From Myxococcota bacterium (GTDB taxonomy: Bacteria; Myxococcota_A; Polyangia; Polyangiales; Polyangiaceae), in the NCBI GenBank assembly GCA_963169915.1, contig CAUJEM010000044.1:1-53177 (forward strand): DNA of 53,177 nucleotides. Direction: 5' to 3'. The translations under genes and the position numbers were made by a program. Positions 36,213 to 45,439 of this stretch are shown here, in pieces (the stretch's first letter is position 1; every line of letters starts with the position of its first letter). The notes beneath the pieces were generated by a model. The model was not told the DNA's origin, did not search any database, and was given only the letters and a program-made list of their open reading frames with translations.

Positions 36213-36973
36213 GCCCCGGAGTGGTAGCCGCTGACGAGCGCGCGGGCCAGGAGGCTCCAGCCGTCGATCGCGACGAACAGCAGCAGCTTGAATGGCAGGC
36301 TGACCTGGCTGGGCTGCATCATCTGCATCCCGAGGGCCATGAGGACGTTGGCGACCACGAGGTCGATGACGAGGAAGGGCAGGTAGATGGCGAAGCCCAA
36401 CGCGAAGGCCTCGGTCAGCTCCGTGACGATGAACGCGGGGGCCAGCACCGAGAGATCGGTCGGGCCGACCTCGGCGCGCTCGTCCGGCGGCCGCGCCGAG
36501 CGGGCCACCTCGAGGAAGCGCGTGCGCTCGTCAGGGTGGGCGTTGGCGTGCAGAAAGTCCCGGATGGGCTCGCGCGTGGCGTCGAACAGGCCACGGACCA
36601 GCGCCGTGGTCTCGAGGTGCTGGCCGGGCGCCAGCAGCGGCTCGCCTCGCTCGGCGATCCGCGCTCCGACGGGCGCCATGGCCAGCAGCGCGAGCGAGGC
36701 GGCGAGCGCCATCACGATGCTGTTCGAGGGGACGCCCTGCGCGCCGATGGCGCCCCGCACGATCTGGAGCACCGTGCTGATCTTCACGAAGGCCGTCGTG
36801 GTCATGAACAAGAACGGCAGCACCGACGCCAAGCCCAGCGCGACGACCAGCGCCACCGGCCGGGTGAGCAGCTCGTCGACGGGGCCGGCCGCCGCGGGCG
36901 CGGCGCTGGCGGTGGCGGTGAGGCTCAGGGCGAGCGCGCCGAGCCGCGCGGCGAGCCTAGCCGTTGGCCTCAG
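36209..36973 (-). CDS. FliP/SctR-family type III export apparatus protein
   Basis: About 254 residues if started at CTG 36973. The only ATG/GTG/TTG upstream is GTG 37111, whose first 46 codons lie inside the preceding gene and are Arg/Ser-rich noise. CTG 36973 has GGAAGGGG 6 bases before it and gives a good signal peptide (RPTARLAARLGALALSL), as FliP usually has. Conserved FliP features are PFLFMTTTAFVKISTVLQIVR, a Gly/Arg-bearing periplasmic loop, FIVTELTEAFALGFAIYLPF and LGMQMMQPSQVSLPFK. FliP forms the core of the flagellar or type III export gate. Only a FliO-like partner is present nearby; no other export gene is in the window. Confidence 0.9.
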   Translation of the reverse strand: MRPTARLAARLGALALSLTATASAAPAAAGPVDELLTRPVALVVALGLASVLPFLFMTTTAFVKISTVLQIVRGAIGAQGVPSNSIVMALAASLALLAMAPVGARIAERGEPLLAPGQHLETTALVRGLFDATREPIRDFLHANAHPDERTRFLEVARSARPPDERAEVGPTDLSVLAPAFIVTELTEAFALGFAIYLPFLVIDLVVANVLMALGMQMMQPSQVSLPFKLLLFVAIDGWSLLARALVSGYHSGA

Positions 36974-37319
36974 GGGCGCCCCCTTCCGGTGGGTGGGCGC
37001 GACCCTTCGCGAGCCGGCCGAGCAGGTCGCTGAAGCGCCGCGGCGGAGCGCTCGTGAGCGCCGCCGCCGCCGTGGGCTCGAGCTCTCCGAGCTTGCTGAC
37101 CCCGGCCTCACTGACGCCGAGCACGTACACGGTGTCCAGCACCTTCACGAGGCAGACGCTCCGCCGCGGCTCGAGCGGGAGCCTGCCCAGCAGCGCGAGG
37201 GGTCCCCCCACCTGGGGCGCCCCGAGGCGCCGCGCGGCCAGGAGCACCAGGCCGGCGAGCAGCAGCACCCCGAGCAGGGTGATGCCGGTCTCCAAGAGGT
37301 AGCGCCCGAGCGGAGACAT
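36957..37319 (-). CDS. FliO-like protein
   Basis: 120 residues. One membrane helix (LLETGITLLGVLLLAGLVLLA) then a small cytoplasmic beta domain: LPLEPRRSVCLVKVLDTVYVLGV followed by SKLGELEP, the classic FliO pattern. FliO helps assemble FliP in flagellar export. It overlaps the FliP-like gene by 17 bp with the CTG start chosen there. ATG 37319 has no Shine-Dalgarno; TAGCCT lies 6 bases before it. Confidence 0.8.
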   Translation of the reverse strand: MSPLGRYLLETGITLLGVLLLAGLVLLAARRLGAPQVGGPLALLGRLPLEPRRSVCLVKVLDTVYVLGVSEAGVSKLGELEPTAAAALTSAPPRRFSDLLGRLAKGRAHPPEGGAPEANG

Positions 37320-37325
37320 CGAATC

Positions 37326-37342
37326 AGGCTAGCTTGAGCTAG
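37326..37342. promoter_or_regulatory. Candidate fliO -10 element overlapping a palindrome
   Basis: TAGCCT on the minus strand (37326-37331) is 6 bases before the fliO-like start. It overlaps the palindrome CTAGCT-TG-AGCTAG (37329-37342); CTTGAGCT at 37333 is repeated at 37361. The site lies between divergent fliO and lysC and may be an operator. Confidence 0.3.
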
Positions 37343-37413
37343 GGTCTTCTCCAACGGCAACTTGAGCTTGGCCATTGACGCGCTGCGACAGGCTGGCTAC
37401 CGGCGCCGGACGC

Positions 37414-38667
37414 ATGGCTCGGCTGGTCCAGAAGTATGGCGGCACGTCCGTGGGCAGCCTGGAGCGGATGCGCGCCGTCGCGGAGCGCGCGCTGCGCGCG
37501 CAGCGCGAGGGCCATGAGGTGATCGTGGTGGTCAGCGCGATGAGCGGAGAGACCAACCGCCTGCTGGCGCTGGCGAGGCAGGCGACGCCCACCCCGAGCG
37601 AGCGCGAGCTGGACGTCTTGGCCGCCACGGGCGAGCAGGTGAGCGCCGCGCTCGTCGCCATGTTGATCCAGGAGCTGGGCGGCGACGCCGAGAGCCTGCT
37701 CGGGCACCAGCTCGCCATCCACACGGACGCCGCCTTCACCAAGGCGCGCATCCGCAGCATCGACAGCGGCCGGCTCGAGGGCGGGCTCCGCGCTGGTAAG
37801 ATCACCGTGGTCGCGGGCTTTCAGGGCGTGGACGACGCCGGCAACATCACGACGCTCGGGCGTGGGGGCTCGGACACCACGGCCGTCGCGCTCGCGGCGG
37901 CCACCGGCGCGGACGTCTGCGAGATCTACACGGACGTGACCGGCGTGTTCACCACGGACCCGAACGTGTGCGCCTCGGCGCGTAAGATCGAGCGCATCAG
38001 CTATGAAGAGATGCTCGAGCTGGCCTCGCTGGGCGCCAAGGTGTTGCAGATTCGATCGGTGGAGCTTGCCATGAAGTATGCGGTGCCGGTGCACGTCAGG
38101 AGCTCGTTCAGCGAGGAGGAGGGGACGATGGTGGTGAGCGAGGAAGGGCTCGAGGCCGTGGTGGTCTCCGGCGTGGCCTACGACAAGGCCGAGGCCAAGG
38201 TGCAGCTCATCGAGGTGCCGGACCGTCCCGGCCTCGTCGCCGAGATCTTCGGGCGGCTCGCGGCGCGCAACGTGTCGGTGGACATGATCATCCAGAGCTC
38301 GTCTCGGGATGGACACACCGCCACGGACGTGACCTTCACCATCCCGAAGAACGATCTGACCGGCTCCCGGCCGCTGATCGAGGCCTGGGCCAGGGAGCAA
38401 GGGGTCCGCTCGGTGGAGTACGACGAGGACATCGCCAAGGTGAGCATCGTGGGCCTGGGGATGCGCTGCCACGCGGGCGTCGCCGCCAAGATGTTCGGCA
38501 TTCTGGCCAGCGAGGGCATCAACATCCAGGCGATCAGCACCAGCGAGATCAAGGTGAGCTGCATCATCGCGGCCAAGTACACGGAGCTGGCGGTGCGGGC
38601 GCTGCACGACGGCTTCGGGCTGCACTTGCCGCCCGAGCCCGCCGCGCCGCCCAAGGCCTCAGCGTAG
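37414..38667 (+). CDS. lysC: Aspartate kinase
   Basis: 417 residues, typical for LysC with two ACT domains. It phosphorylates aspartate as the first step to Lys, Thr, Met and diaminopimelate. KYGGTSVGS starts the kinase domain, [15 protein letters not shown] binds substrate, and the two C-terminal ACT domains ([32 protein letters not shown]) mediate feedback by amino acids. ATG 37414 begins the conserved region; TACCGG lies 10 bases upstream and TTGACG at 37375 is a weak -35. Its end overlaps the convergent DUF3634-like gene by 9 bp. Confidence 0.96.
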   Translation: MARLVQKYGGTSVGSLERMRAVAERALRAQREGHEVIVVVSAMSGETNRLLALARQATPTPSERELDVLAATGEQVSAALVAMLIQELGGDAESLLGHQLAIHTDAAFTKARIRSIDSGRLEGGLRAGKITVVAGFQGVDDAGNITTLGRGGSDTTAVALAAATGADVCEIYTDVTGVFTTDPNVCASARKIERISYEEMLELASLGAKVLQIRSVELAMKYAVPVHVRSSFSEEEGTMVVSEEGLEAVVVSGVAYDKAEAKVQLIEVPDRPGLVAEIFGRLAARNVSVDMIIQSSSRDGHTATDVTFTIPKNDLTGSRPLIEAWAREQGVRSVEYDEDIAKVSIVGLGMRCHAGVAAKMFGILASEGINIQAISTSEIKVSCIIAAKYTELAVRALHDGFGLHLPPEPAAPPKASA

Positions 38668-38973
38668 GCGCGCCAAAGGCCACGTGCCGAGCACGTTGCG
38701 GAGCTGCTGCTCCGTCCCCGCGCCCAGGCTCGGGCGGATCTCGAGCCGCGCCGCGTCGCCGGCGCGCAGGACGCGCAGCCGCACGCGCTGCACGCCGGCC
38801 CGCCGCAGCACGTCGTCCAGATCTTGCCGGAGCCGCGGCGGCAGCTTGCCGCGCCGCACGACCGCGCGCCCACCGTGGACCTCCAGCACGCCCAGCTCCG
38901 CGTGTCGGCTCAGGCCGAAGCGCAGCGCCGTGAGCAGGACTGCCAGCACGAGCAGCGGCAACCAGAGGGGCAC
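38659..38973 (-). CDS. Small membrane-anchored protein, DUF3634-like
   Basis: 104 residues from GTG 38973. An N-terminal hydrophobic helix ([19 protein letters not shown]) is followed by [27 protein letters not shown] and a C-terminal [13 protein letters not shown], a layout I associate with DUF3634 proteins. Function unknown. It converges on lysC with an overlap of 9 bp. Confidence 0.6.
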   Translation of the reverse strand: MPLWLPLLVLAVLLTALRFGLSRHAELGVLEVHGGRAVVRRGKLPPRLRQDLDDVLRRAGVQRVRLRVLRAGDAARLEIRPSLGAGTEQQLRNVLGTWPLARLR

Positions 38974-39021
38974 GCCTCGGCATTCTTGACCACGGGGGGC
39001 GCTGCTGCAAGAAGGTCACGC

Positions 39022-40263
39022 GTGGTGACCGAGGCCGCGTCCACTCCCAAAGACCCATTGCCGCGGCGCTTTGGGCGCTACACGCTCTTCGACAAGATCG
39101 GCGAAGGGGGGATGGCGAGGATCTACCTCGCGCGCACCCGGACGGAGCTCGGCGGCGAGCGGGTGCTGGTGGTCAAGCAGATCCTCCCCCTGCTGAGCGA
39201 GAGCGGAGACTTCGCGCAGATGCTCATCGACGAGGCGAAGCTGGCCGCCTCGCTGCTCCACGGCAACATCGTGCAGGTCATCGACCTGGGGCGCGAAGGG
39301 GACACGCTCTACATAGCCATGGAGTACGTGGAGGGCTTCGATCTGCGCGAGCTCGTGCGTCAATGCTCGAAGACCAAGACGCCGCTCCCGGTGGAGTTCT
39401 CGCTGTTCATCGTGGCTGAGACGCTCCGCGCGCTGGACTACGCCCACCGCAAGAAGGACGAGGACGGCCGCCCCTTGGGCATCGTGCACCGCGACGTGTC
39501 GCCCTCGAACGTGCTCGTCAGCTTCGAGGGCGAGGTCAAGCTGTGTGACTTCGGCATCGCGCGGGCCATGAACCTCGAGCAGGTGCCCCAGGAGGACGCC
39601 ATCCAAGGCAAGGCCGGGTACATGAGCCCGGAGGCCGCCGCGGGCGCCGCGCTCGACGGGCGCGCGGACGTGTTCGCCGTCGGGATCATCGCCTGGGAGC
39701 TGCTCGCTGGGCGGCGGCTCTATCGGGGGGAGGGCGGCGGGCCGCCTTCGCTGGAGCAGGCGCAGGCGGCCGTCATCCCGGAGCTGCCCGCGCGCCAGCT
39801 CGCCGAAGAGGGCGCGCTGCACGCCATCGTGCAGCGCGCGCTCGTGCGAGAGCCGGAGCAGCGCTACCCCAGCGCCCAGGCCATGCTGAGGGAGCTGGAG
39901 CAGTACATCCAACGAGCGGGCCTACGCGCTAGCCCGCTGCGCCTCGGCGAGTGGATGAGCGCGCATTTCGGTGGGGAGATCCTCGAGCTGCGGCGCATGC
40001 GCCAGCGCGCCGCCAAGGCCACGGAGGGGGGGCCGCTCGTGCAGATGAGCGTGGCGGGCATGACGGTCGCGCCGCCGAAGATCACCGTGGTGGGGTCCCC
40101 CTCGCCGCCCCCGGCCGCGGCCGCGGCCGCGCCTGGCGACGAGGACCGCGCGGCGCTGACGCCGAGCCCGGGCGCCTCGACGCGGACGCCTGGGGCGGGT
40201 CGCTGGGCGCTCGTCGCGCTCTTGCTGTTGGTCGCCGCGGCGGTGGCCTTCGCGCTCAGGTGA
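39022..40263 (+). CDS. Membrane-anchored Ser/Thr protein kinase
   Basis: 413 residues from GTG 39022, with AAGAAGG ending 6 bases upstream. The kinase domain (about 18-290) has P-loop GEGGMARIYLA, Lys52 in VVKQIL, catalytic HRDVSPSN (156-163) and DFGIA (176-180); the activation segment ends MSPEAAAG. Ser in place of Lys in HRDxxPSN is common in myxobacterial kinases. A Pro/Ala-rich linker and a single C-terminal membrane helix (ALVALLLLVAAAVAFAL) close the protein, leaving little outside the membrane. priA starts 4 bases downstream. Confidence 0.94.
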   Translation: MVTEAASTPKDPLPRRFGRYTLFDKIGEGGMARIYLARTRTELGGERVLVVKQILPLLSESGDFAQMLIDEAKLAASLLHGNIVQVIDLGREGDTLYIAMEYVEGFDLRELVRQCSKTKTPLPVEFSLFIVAETLRALDYAHRKKDEDGRPLGIVHRDVSPSNVLVSFEGEVKLCDFGIARAMNLEQVPQEDAIQGKAGYMSPEAAAGAALDGRADVFAVGIIAWELLAGRRLYRGEGGGPPSLEQAQAAVIPELPARQLAEEGALHAIVQRALVREPEQRYPSAQAMLRELEQYIQRAGLRASPLRLGEWMSAHFGGEILELRRMRQRAAKATEGGPLVQMSVAGMTVAPPKITVVGSPSPPPAAAAAAPGDEDRAALTPSPGASTRTPGAGRWALVALLLLVAAAVAFALR

Positions 40264-40267
40264 GCCC

Positions 40268-42475
40268 GTGCTGGTGCGCGTCGCGCTCCCTATCCCGTTG
40301 GGTCGGGCGTTCACCTATCGGGCCACGGAGCCCGTCGCGCGAGGAGCGCGGGTGCTCGTCGAGCTCGGCAAGCGGCGCGTGCTCGGCGTGGTCATCGAGC
40401 TCGAGGTGGCGCTCGGTGACCTGGCGCCGGACAAGCTCAAGCCCGTCTTGGCGGTCGTGCCCGAGGCGCCGGCGCTCCCGGAGGAGCTGCTGGAGTTCTT
40501 GTTGGAGCTCGCGCGCTACTACGTGGCGCCCATCGGTGAGGTGCTGCGCTTGGCCTTGCCGGCGGTGGAGCGTGGCGCGCAGGAGCAGCTACGGCGACAG
40601 GGCGTGGAGCTGCGCGGGGTCGGGCGGCTCGTCCAGGTGGCGCGGGCGCGCGAGGGCGCGGCGCCGGTGGGCCTGCGCGGCGCGACGGAGGAGCTCTGGC
40701 GGGCCTTGCTCGAGCAGGGGCCGCAGCCGCTCACGGCGCTCGAGGCGCGCTGGAAGGGGGCGCGGCGGAGCGTGCAGCGGCTCGTCGCGCTCGGCGCGGT
40801 GGAGCTGGAGAGGCAGGCGCCGCGGGGGCGCTTCGACGCCGAGCTGCCCGCGCGGGACGTGCCCCCGGCGCTCACCGACGCGCAGGCCGCGGCCGTGGCG
40901 GCGCTCACGCAGGCGCTCGACGAGGGGCGGCCGCAGCCGTTCTTGCTGCAAGGCGTGACGGCCAGCGGCAAGACGGAGATCTACCTGCACGCGGCGGCGC
41001 ACGCGGCGGCGCTGGGCCGAGGCGCGATCGTGCTCGTCCCCGAGATCGCCCTCACGCCGCAGCTCGTGGCGCGCTTTCGCGCGCGGCTGGGGGACGCCGT
41101 GGCGGTGCTGCACAGCGGGCTGTCGCCGGGCGAGCGCCACCACATGTGGTCCCAGCTACGCCGCGGTCAGCTCCGGGTCGTCGTGGGGGCGCGCTCCGCG
41201 CTCTTCGCGCCCGTGGAGCGCCTGGGGCTCCTGTGTGTGGATGAGGAGCACGACGGCTCGTTCAAGCAAGAGGAGGGGGTGCGCTACCATGCGCGGGACA
41301 TGGCGCTGCTGCGCGGCGCGCGCGCCGGCGCGTGCGTCGTGCTGGGGACGGCCACCCCCTCGCTCGCCAGCGCGGCGCTCGTGGCCGCCGGGCGGCTGCG
41401 CGCGCTCCGGCTCCCGGCGCGCGCCACCCAGACCGCGGCGCTGCCGAAGGTGGAGCTGGTGGACTTGAGGCGCGTGGGGCCGGCGCCGGGCGGCGAGCGG
41501 CTCCTGAGCGTGACGCTCTATCGCGCGCTCGAGCAGACCTTGAGCCAGGGCGAGCAAGCCATCTTGTTCCTCAACCGCCGCGGCTTTGCGCCCAACTTGG
41601 TGTGCGGCGCCTGCGGCGACCTGAGCGAATGTCCGAGCTGCAGCGTGCCGCTGACGCTCCACCGGGCCCAGGGTGCCCGGCTGCTGTGTCACTTCTGTGA
41701 TCATCAGGCGCCGCCGCCGAGCCGCTGCCCTCGCTGCGGCGCCGGCGAGCTGCTGGAGGAAGGCGCGGGGACCGAGCGGATCGTGGAGGCCCTGGAGCGG
41801 TGCTTCCCCTCGGCGCGCGTCGCTCGGCTGGACCGTGACGTCGCCGCGGGCGTCAAGAGCGAGGGGGTGCTCCGGCGGATGCACGCGCGCGAGATCGACG
41901 TCCTGGTGGGCACGCAGATGGTGACCAAGGGCCACGACTTGCCTCACGTGACGCTGGTGGGGGTGCTGAACGCCGACGCGGCGCTCGGGATGCCAGATTT
42001 TCGCGCTGCCGAGCGCGCCTTTCACCTGCTCGTGCAGGTGGCGGGGCGAGCCGGGCGCGGCGAGCGCCCGGGGAGGGTATTGATTCAGACCCGCCAGCCC
42101 GAGCACCGCGCCCTCCAGCTAGCGGTGCGCCACGACGTCGATGGCTTCATCGAGGCTGAGCTGGTCGACCGACGAGAGCTCGGCTATCCGCCTTACACGC
42201 ACCTGGCGCTCGTCCGCGTGGACGCCGTCGTGGAGGCTGAAGCAGCGCGCGAGGCGGCGCGCCTGGCGGAGCTGGCGCGCGCGGTGGGGGGAGCGGAGGT
42301 GCTCGGCCCAGCGCCCGCCCCGCTCGCGCGGCTCCGGGGGCGCTTCCGGTACCGGTTTCTGCTGCGCGCGAAGCTCCGCCAGCAGCTCCGGCCCGCGCTC
42401 TTGGCGTGCGCCCGCCAGCTCACCCCGGGCGGGGTGCGCGTCAGCTGGGACGTCGACCCCATGAGCATGCTGTGA
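40268..42475 (+). CDS. priA: Primosomal replication-restart helicase PriA
   Basis: 735 residues. PriA binds stalled forks and reloads the replisome. The N-terminal DNA-binding domain (MLVRVALPIPLGRAFTYR) is followed by the helicase core: Walker A VTASGKTEIY (about 229-238), DEEHDGSFKQ box (about 324), and motif GRAGRGERPG. The zinc-binding Cys array between helicase lobes is present (CGACGDLSECPSC, CHFCDH, CPRCG). The C-terminal domain is normal. GTG 40268 starts 4 bases after the kinase gene, so the two are likely cotranscribed. Confidence 0.96.
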   Translation: MLVRVALPIPLGRAFTYRATEPVARGARVLVELGKRRVLGVVIELEVALGDLAPDKLKPVLAVVPEAPALPEELLEFLLELARYYVAPIGEVLRLALPAVERGAQEQLRRQGVELRGVGRLVQVARAREGAAPVGLRGATEELWRALLEQGPQPLTALEARWKGARRSVQRLVALGAVELERQAPRGRFDAELPARDVPPALTDAQAAAVAALTQALDEGRPQPFLLQGVTASGKTEIYLHAAAHAAALGRGAIVLVPEIALTPQLVARFRARLGDAVAVLHSGLSPGERHHMWSQLRRGQLRVVVGARSALFAPVERLGLLCVDEEHDGSFKQEEGVRYHARDMALLRGARAGACVVLGTATPSLASAALVAAGRLRALRLPARATQTAALPKVELVDLRRVGPAPGGERLLSVTLYRALEQTLSQGEQAILFLNRRGFAPNLVCGACGDLSECPSCSVPLTLHRAQGARLLCHFCDHQAPPPSRCPRCGAGELLEEGAGTERIVEALERCFPSARVARLDRDVAAGVKSEGVLRRMHAREIDVLVGTQMVTKGHDLPHVTLVGVLNADAALGMPDFRAAERAFHLLVQVAGRAGRGERPGRVLIQTRQPEHRALQLAVRHDVDGFIEAELVDRRELGYPPYTHLALVRVDAVVEAEAAREAARLAELARAVGGAEVLGPAPAPLARLRGRFRYRFLLRAKLRQQLRPALLACARQLTPGGVRVSWDVDPMSML

Positions 42476-42540
42476 GCCGCACGCGGCGCGGGCAGGGCCG
42501 CTGCGGGGCGCCGCCAAGATGTGCTTTCATGGGCGCCACC

Positions 42541-43059
42541 ATGAAGCGCGCGCTGTGGCTGTTGCCGGTGCTGGTGCTCGGCTCGCCGAGCCTCGGGCGA
42601 GCCTCCGAGGGACAGTGGCACCTCGGCGGAGGACCCGCGGTCCAGCGCTTCACCGGCGGGGAGACGGCGCCAGCGCTGCAGGGGGTCGGCGCCTACGAGT
42701 GGAGCGACAGCTTCGACCTCCGGCTGGAGCTGCTGGGGGCGGCGCCGCGGCTCGAGCCGGGGGCGCTGCAAGCCAGCGTGGCGGTGGGCGCTGCGTACAA
42801 GCTCGACGTCATCGAGTGGGTCCCCTACTTCGGGCTGCTGCTCGGCTACTACGAGCTCGGGTCGGCGCGGCCGGCGCCGCTCGCCGCGCGGGAGCTCGGG
42901 CTCTCCATCCCGCTCGGGCTCGACTACGCGCTCAGCCGGCAGCTCGTCCTCGGGCTGCAGCTCCGCTACCACGCCTTCTTGTCCGAGCTGCCCCAGACGC
43001 TCGGCGAGGCCTCGCTGCTCAGCGCGGGGCTGCGGCTCGAGGGCCGCTGGGGCTGGTGA
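42541..43059 (+). CDS. Putative outer-membrane beta-barrel protein
   Basis: 172 residues from ATG 42541, which gives a clear signal peptide (MKRALWLLPVLVLGSPSLG, cleavage near GRASEG). The mature protein alternates in strand pattern, has many aromatics and Gly (WVPYFGLLLGYYELG), and ends in GRWGW, an aromatic C-terminus as in barrel proteins. Size suits an 8-stranded barrel. Function unknown. A hairpin with a T run follows it. Confidence 0.75.
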   Translation: MKRALWLLPVLVLGSPSLGRASEGQWHLGGGPAVQRFTGGETAPALQGVGAYEWSDSFDLRLELLGAAPRLEPGALQASVAVGAAYKLDVIEWVPYFGLLLGYYELGSARPAPLAARELGLSIPLGLDYALSRQLVLGLQLRYHAFLSELPQTLGEASLLSAGLRLEGRWGW

Positions 43060-43071
43060 CGGCCGTTTTTT
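43042..43071 (+). terminator. Possible rho-independent terminator
   Basis: GGCCG (43042-43046) pairs with CGGCC (43060-43064), then a G and six T (43066-43071). The stem is short and the loop is 13 bases, but it is the only hairpin-plus-T-run noticed in the window. It overlaps the end of the OMP gene. Confidence 0.35.
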
Positions 43072-43093
43072 CGCCTAGCGGCGCGGTCGGTGC

Positions 43094-43099
43094 TACCCC
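43094..43099 (+). promoter_or_regulatory. Candidate -10 element of the lytic transglycosylase gene
   Basis: TACCCC, 6 bases before GTG 43106, following the possible terminator of the upstream gene. A G-rich run lies between, so a short-spaced ribosome site cannot be excluded. Confidence 0.25.
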
Positions 43100-43105
43100 G
43101 AGGGG

Positions 43106-45433
43106 GTGTGCCCCCGGCGCCTCACCGGTCAACGCCTCGCCGCCTCGGTGGTAGCGCTGGGCGGCGTGCTCGCGGGGACGGCGTGCTCGCGTCGCGCGCC
43201 GGAGCAAGCGCCACCGACGACCTCCAGCGTCCTCGCAGAGCCCTCCGCGGCGCCTGGCCCGCCCGCGGCGTCGGCCTCGGGCGCGCCGGCGGCAGCGTCG
43301 CCGGAGGCCGCGACCGCCGACGCGCTGCTGCAGCGCCTCGTCCGAGAGGAGCGCTGGGCGGATGCGGCGGCGCGGCTCGACGCCTCGACCGGCGCAGCGC
43401 TGGCCGAGCAGCGCTTCCTGCGCGCCTACTTGGCGCATCGGCTGGGCGATCACGCGCGCGTCGCTCGGGAGCTGGAGGGGCTCGAGCCGCTCCTGCCGCT
43501 GCTGCAGGCGGACATCGAGCGCCTGCGCTTGGAGGCGCGCTGCGAGGTGGGACCCTTCGAGGTCGCGCTCGCGGCGCTCGAGGGGCGCACCGACGCGCGC
43601 TCGCTCCTGCGAGCGGCGGAGGTGGCCGTGCGCGCCGGGCAGCTGGAGCGAGCGCGAGCGCTGCTCGGCAAGGCCGACGCGGCGCTCGGCAAGCAGAGCC
43701 CCCGAGGCAAGCCCAGCGCCAGCCGGAGCGAGCTCGCGCTGCAGCTCCGCGCCCAGCGTGCCAAGGTCCTCGCGGCGCTCGGCGAGCCAGCGCTGGCAGC
43801 GGCGGATCTGCGCTGGCTCGCGCTCGAGCAGCCGTGGCATCCCGACGACGCGCTGCACCTGCAGGAGCTGGCGCGGCTCGCGCCCCAGGCGCCGCTGGGG
43901 CGCGCCGAGCGACTGCAGCGCGCGCAGCGCCTCGCGGCGCGGGGGCAGGTCGAGCGGCTCGAGGCCGAGCTTACGGCGCTGGCCCAGCTCGCCCAGGGAG
44001 CACCCTCGGCGGTGGAGATCGATCACTGGCGCGCGGAGGCGCTCTACGTCTCTCGGCGTGACGATCGTCGCGCGGCGGCCCTGCTCGATCGCGTGGTGCG
44101 CGCCGGTGGCCCGCGCGCTTCGGCAGATCTGCTGCGCGCGGCGAGGGCGCTGCTGCGTGTCGGGGAGGAGGCCACGGCGCTCGACCACTTGAAGCGCCTG
44201 ACGCAGCGCTTTCCGAAGGCGCAGGAGGCGGAGCAGGCGCGCTTTCTCATGGCCCGCTCGCGGTACCTGCGCGGGGACTGGCAGCGGGCGCTGGCGCTCT
44301 ACCGAGACTACCTCGAGCGGCACCCGAAGGGGCCGAGCGCGCGCGCGGCCGAGCATGAGGCTGCAGTGAGCGAGCTCGTGGCGGGGAGCCCGCAGCGTGC
44401 GCTCCAGCGCTTCGAGGCGCTGCGCTCGAGCACCCGGACGCAGCGCGTCCAGGCGGAGTATCGCCTGCTCGAGGGGATCGCGCTCGAGGGAGCCAAGCAG
44501 CCGGCGCGCGCGCAGCAGCGCTACCGCCAAGTGATCGACGAGGAGCCGCTGGCGTTCTCGGCGCTCGCGGCGCGAGCCCGGCTGGTGCGGCTCGGGCGCG
44601 AGCCAGGCCCGCTCATCCCTCCCGGAGACGCGGCGCCGCCGCTCGCCCCGCTCGTGGTGCAGCTCCCGCCGCGCGTGGCGCTCTTGGCCAAGCTGGGGCT
44701 GGAGGGAGAGGCCGAGCAGGCCCTGGGAGAAGCGGCGGAGCAGTACGCCAAGGCGCACGCGCCGCGCGGCGACGAGGCGCTGTGTGAGGCCTACGCCGAG
44801 CTCGACCGAGCAGCGCTGCGCTACCGGGTGGGGCAGCGGGCGACACCGAGCGCCGTGCTCGGCCGGGCCCCCAACGAGCGCACCCGCTGGATGTGGGAGT
44901 GCGTGTACCCGCGCCCGTATGAGGGGCAGGTCGAGGCGCTGACGGAGCGCCTGCAGCTCCCGCCGCACCTCATCTACGCCATCATGCGCCAGGAGAGCGG
45001 GTTTCGAGCGGACATCCAGAGCCCGGCGAAGGCGGTGGGCTTGATGCAGCTCATCCCGCCGACGGCGGAGAGCGTGGCGAAGGAGGTGGCGCTCGAGTAC
45101 GCGCCGGAGCGCCTGCGGCACCCCGCGTACAACCTGACCTTGGGGGCCCACTACCTCGGTAAGTTGTCGGGGATGTTCGGCGCGAGCGTGCCGCTCGTGG
45201 CGGCGGCGTACAACGCAGGGCCTACCGCCGTGAGCCGCTGGCTGGAGACCGCCGAGCAGCTCCCGCTCGACGTGTGGGTGGCGAGAATCCCCTACGAAGA
45301 GACGCGCCACTACGTGCAGCGGGTGGTGGGTAACCTCGCGCGCTACGCGTACCTCACGGGCGGCCCGGCGGCGGTGCCGGCGCTGCCGCTCGAGCTGCCG
45401 CGCGGGCTCCGGGCAGCGCCGGACGCCTACTGA
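43106..45433 (+). CDS. Lytic transglycosylase lipoprotein with TPR-like helical repeats
   Basis: 775 residues. Lipobox GTAC gives a lipid-anchored periplasmic enzyme. Residues about 60-560 are Ala/Leu/Arg-rich helical repeats (TPR or superhelical, as in Slt70). The C-terminal SLT domain has YAIMRQESGFRADIQSPAKA with catalytic Glu near 629, GLMQLIPPTA, and AAYNAGPTAVSRW. It cleaves peptidoglycan to anhydromuropeptides for wall remodelling. GTG 43106 has no clear Shine-Dalgarno. Longer helical region than E. coli Slt70, otherwise typical. Confidence 0.93.
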   Translation: MCPRRLTGQRLAASVVALGGVLAGTACSRRAPEQAPPTTSSVLAEPSAAPGPPAASASGAPAAASPEAATADALLQRLVREERWADAAARLDASTGAALAEQRFLRAYLAHRLGDHARVARELEGLEPLLPLLQADIERLRLEARCEVGPFEVALAALEGRTDARSLLRAAEVAVRAGQLERARALLGKADAALGKQSPRGKPSASRSELALQLRAQRAKVLAALGEPALAAADLRWLALEQPWHPDDALHLQELARLAPQAPLGRAERLQRAQRLAARGQVERLEAELTALAQLAQGAPSAVEIDHWRAEALYVSRRDDRRAAALLDRVVRAGGPRASADLLRAARALLRVGEEATALDHLKRLTQRFPKAQEAEQARFLMARSRYLRGDWQRALALYRDYLERHPKGPSARAAEHEAAVSELVAGSPQRALQRFEALRSSTRTQRVQAEYRLLEGIALEGAKQPARAQQRYRQVIDEEPLAFSALAARARLVRLGREPGPLIPPGDAAPPLAPLVVQLPPRVALLAKLGLEGEAEQALGEAAEQYAKAHAPRGDEALCEAYAELDRAALRYRVGQRATPSAVLGRAPNERTRWMWECVYPRPYEGQVEALTERLQLPPHLIYAIMRQESGFRADIQSPAKAVGLMQLIPPTAESVAKEVALEYAPERLRHPAYNLTLGAHYLGKLSGMFGASVPLVAAAYNAGPTAVSRWLETAEQLPLDVWVARIPYEETRHYVQRVVGNLARYAYLTGGPAAVPALPLELPRGLRAAPDAY

Positions 45434-45439
45434 CGCGGC

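Noticed and set aside
43019..45310. 763-codon open frame antisense to the lytic transglycosylase
   Set aside because: Same cause; His/Arg/Leu-rich product without motifs, and the sense strand has a catalytic SLT domain.
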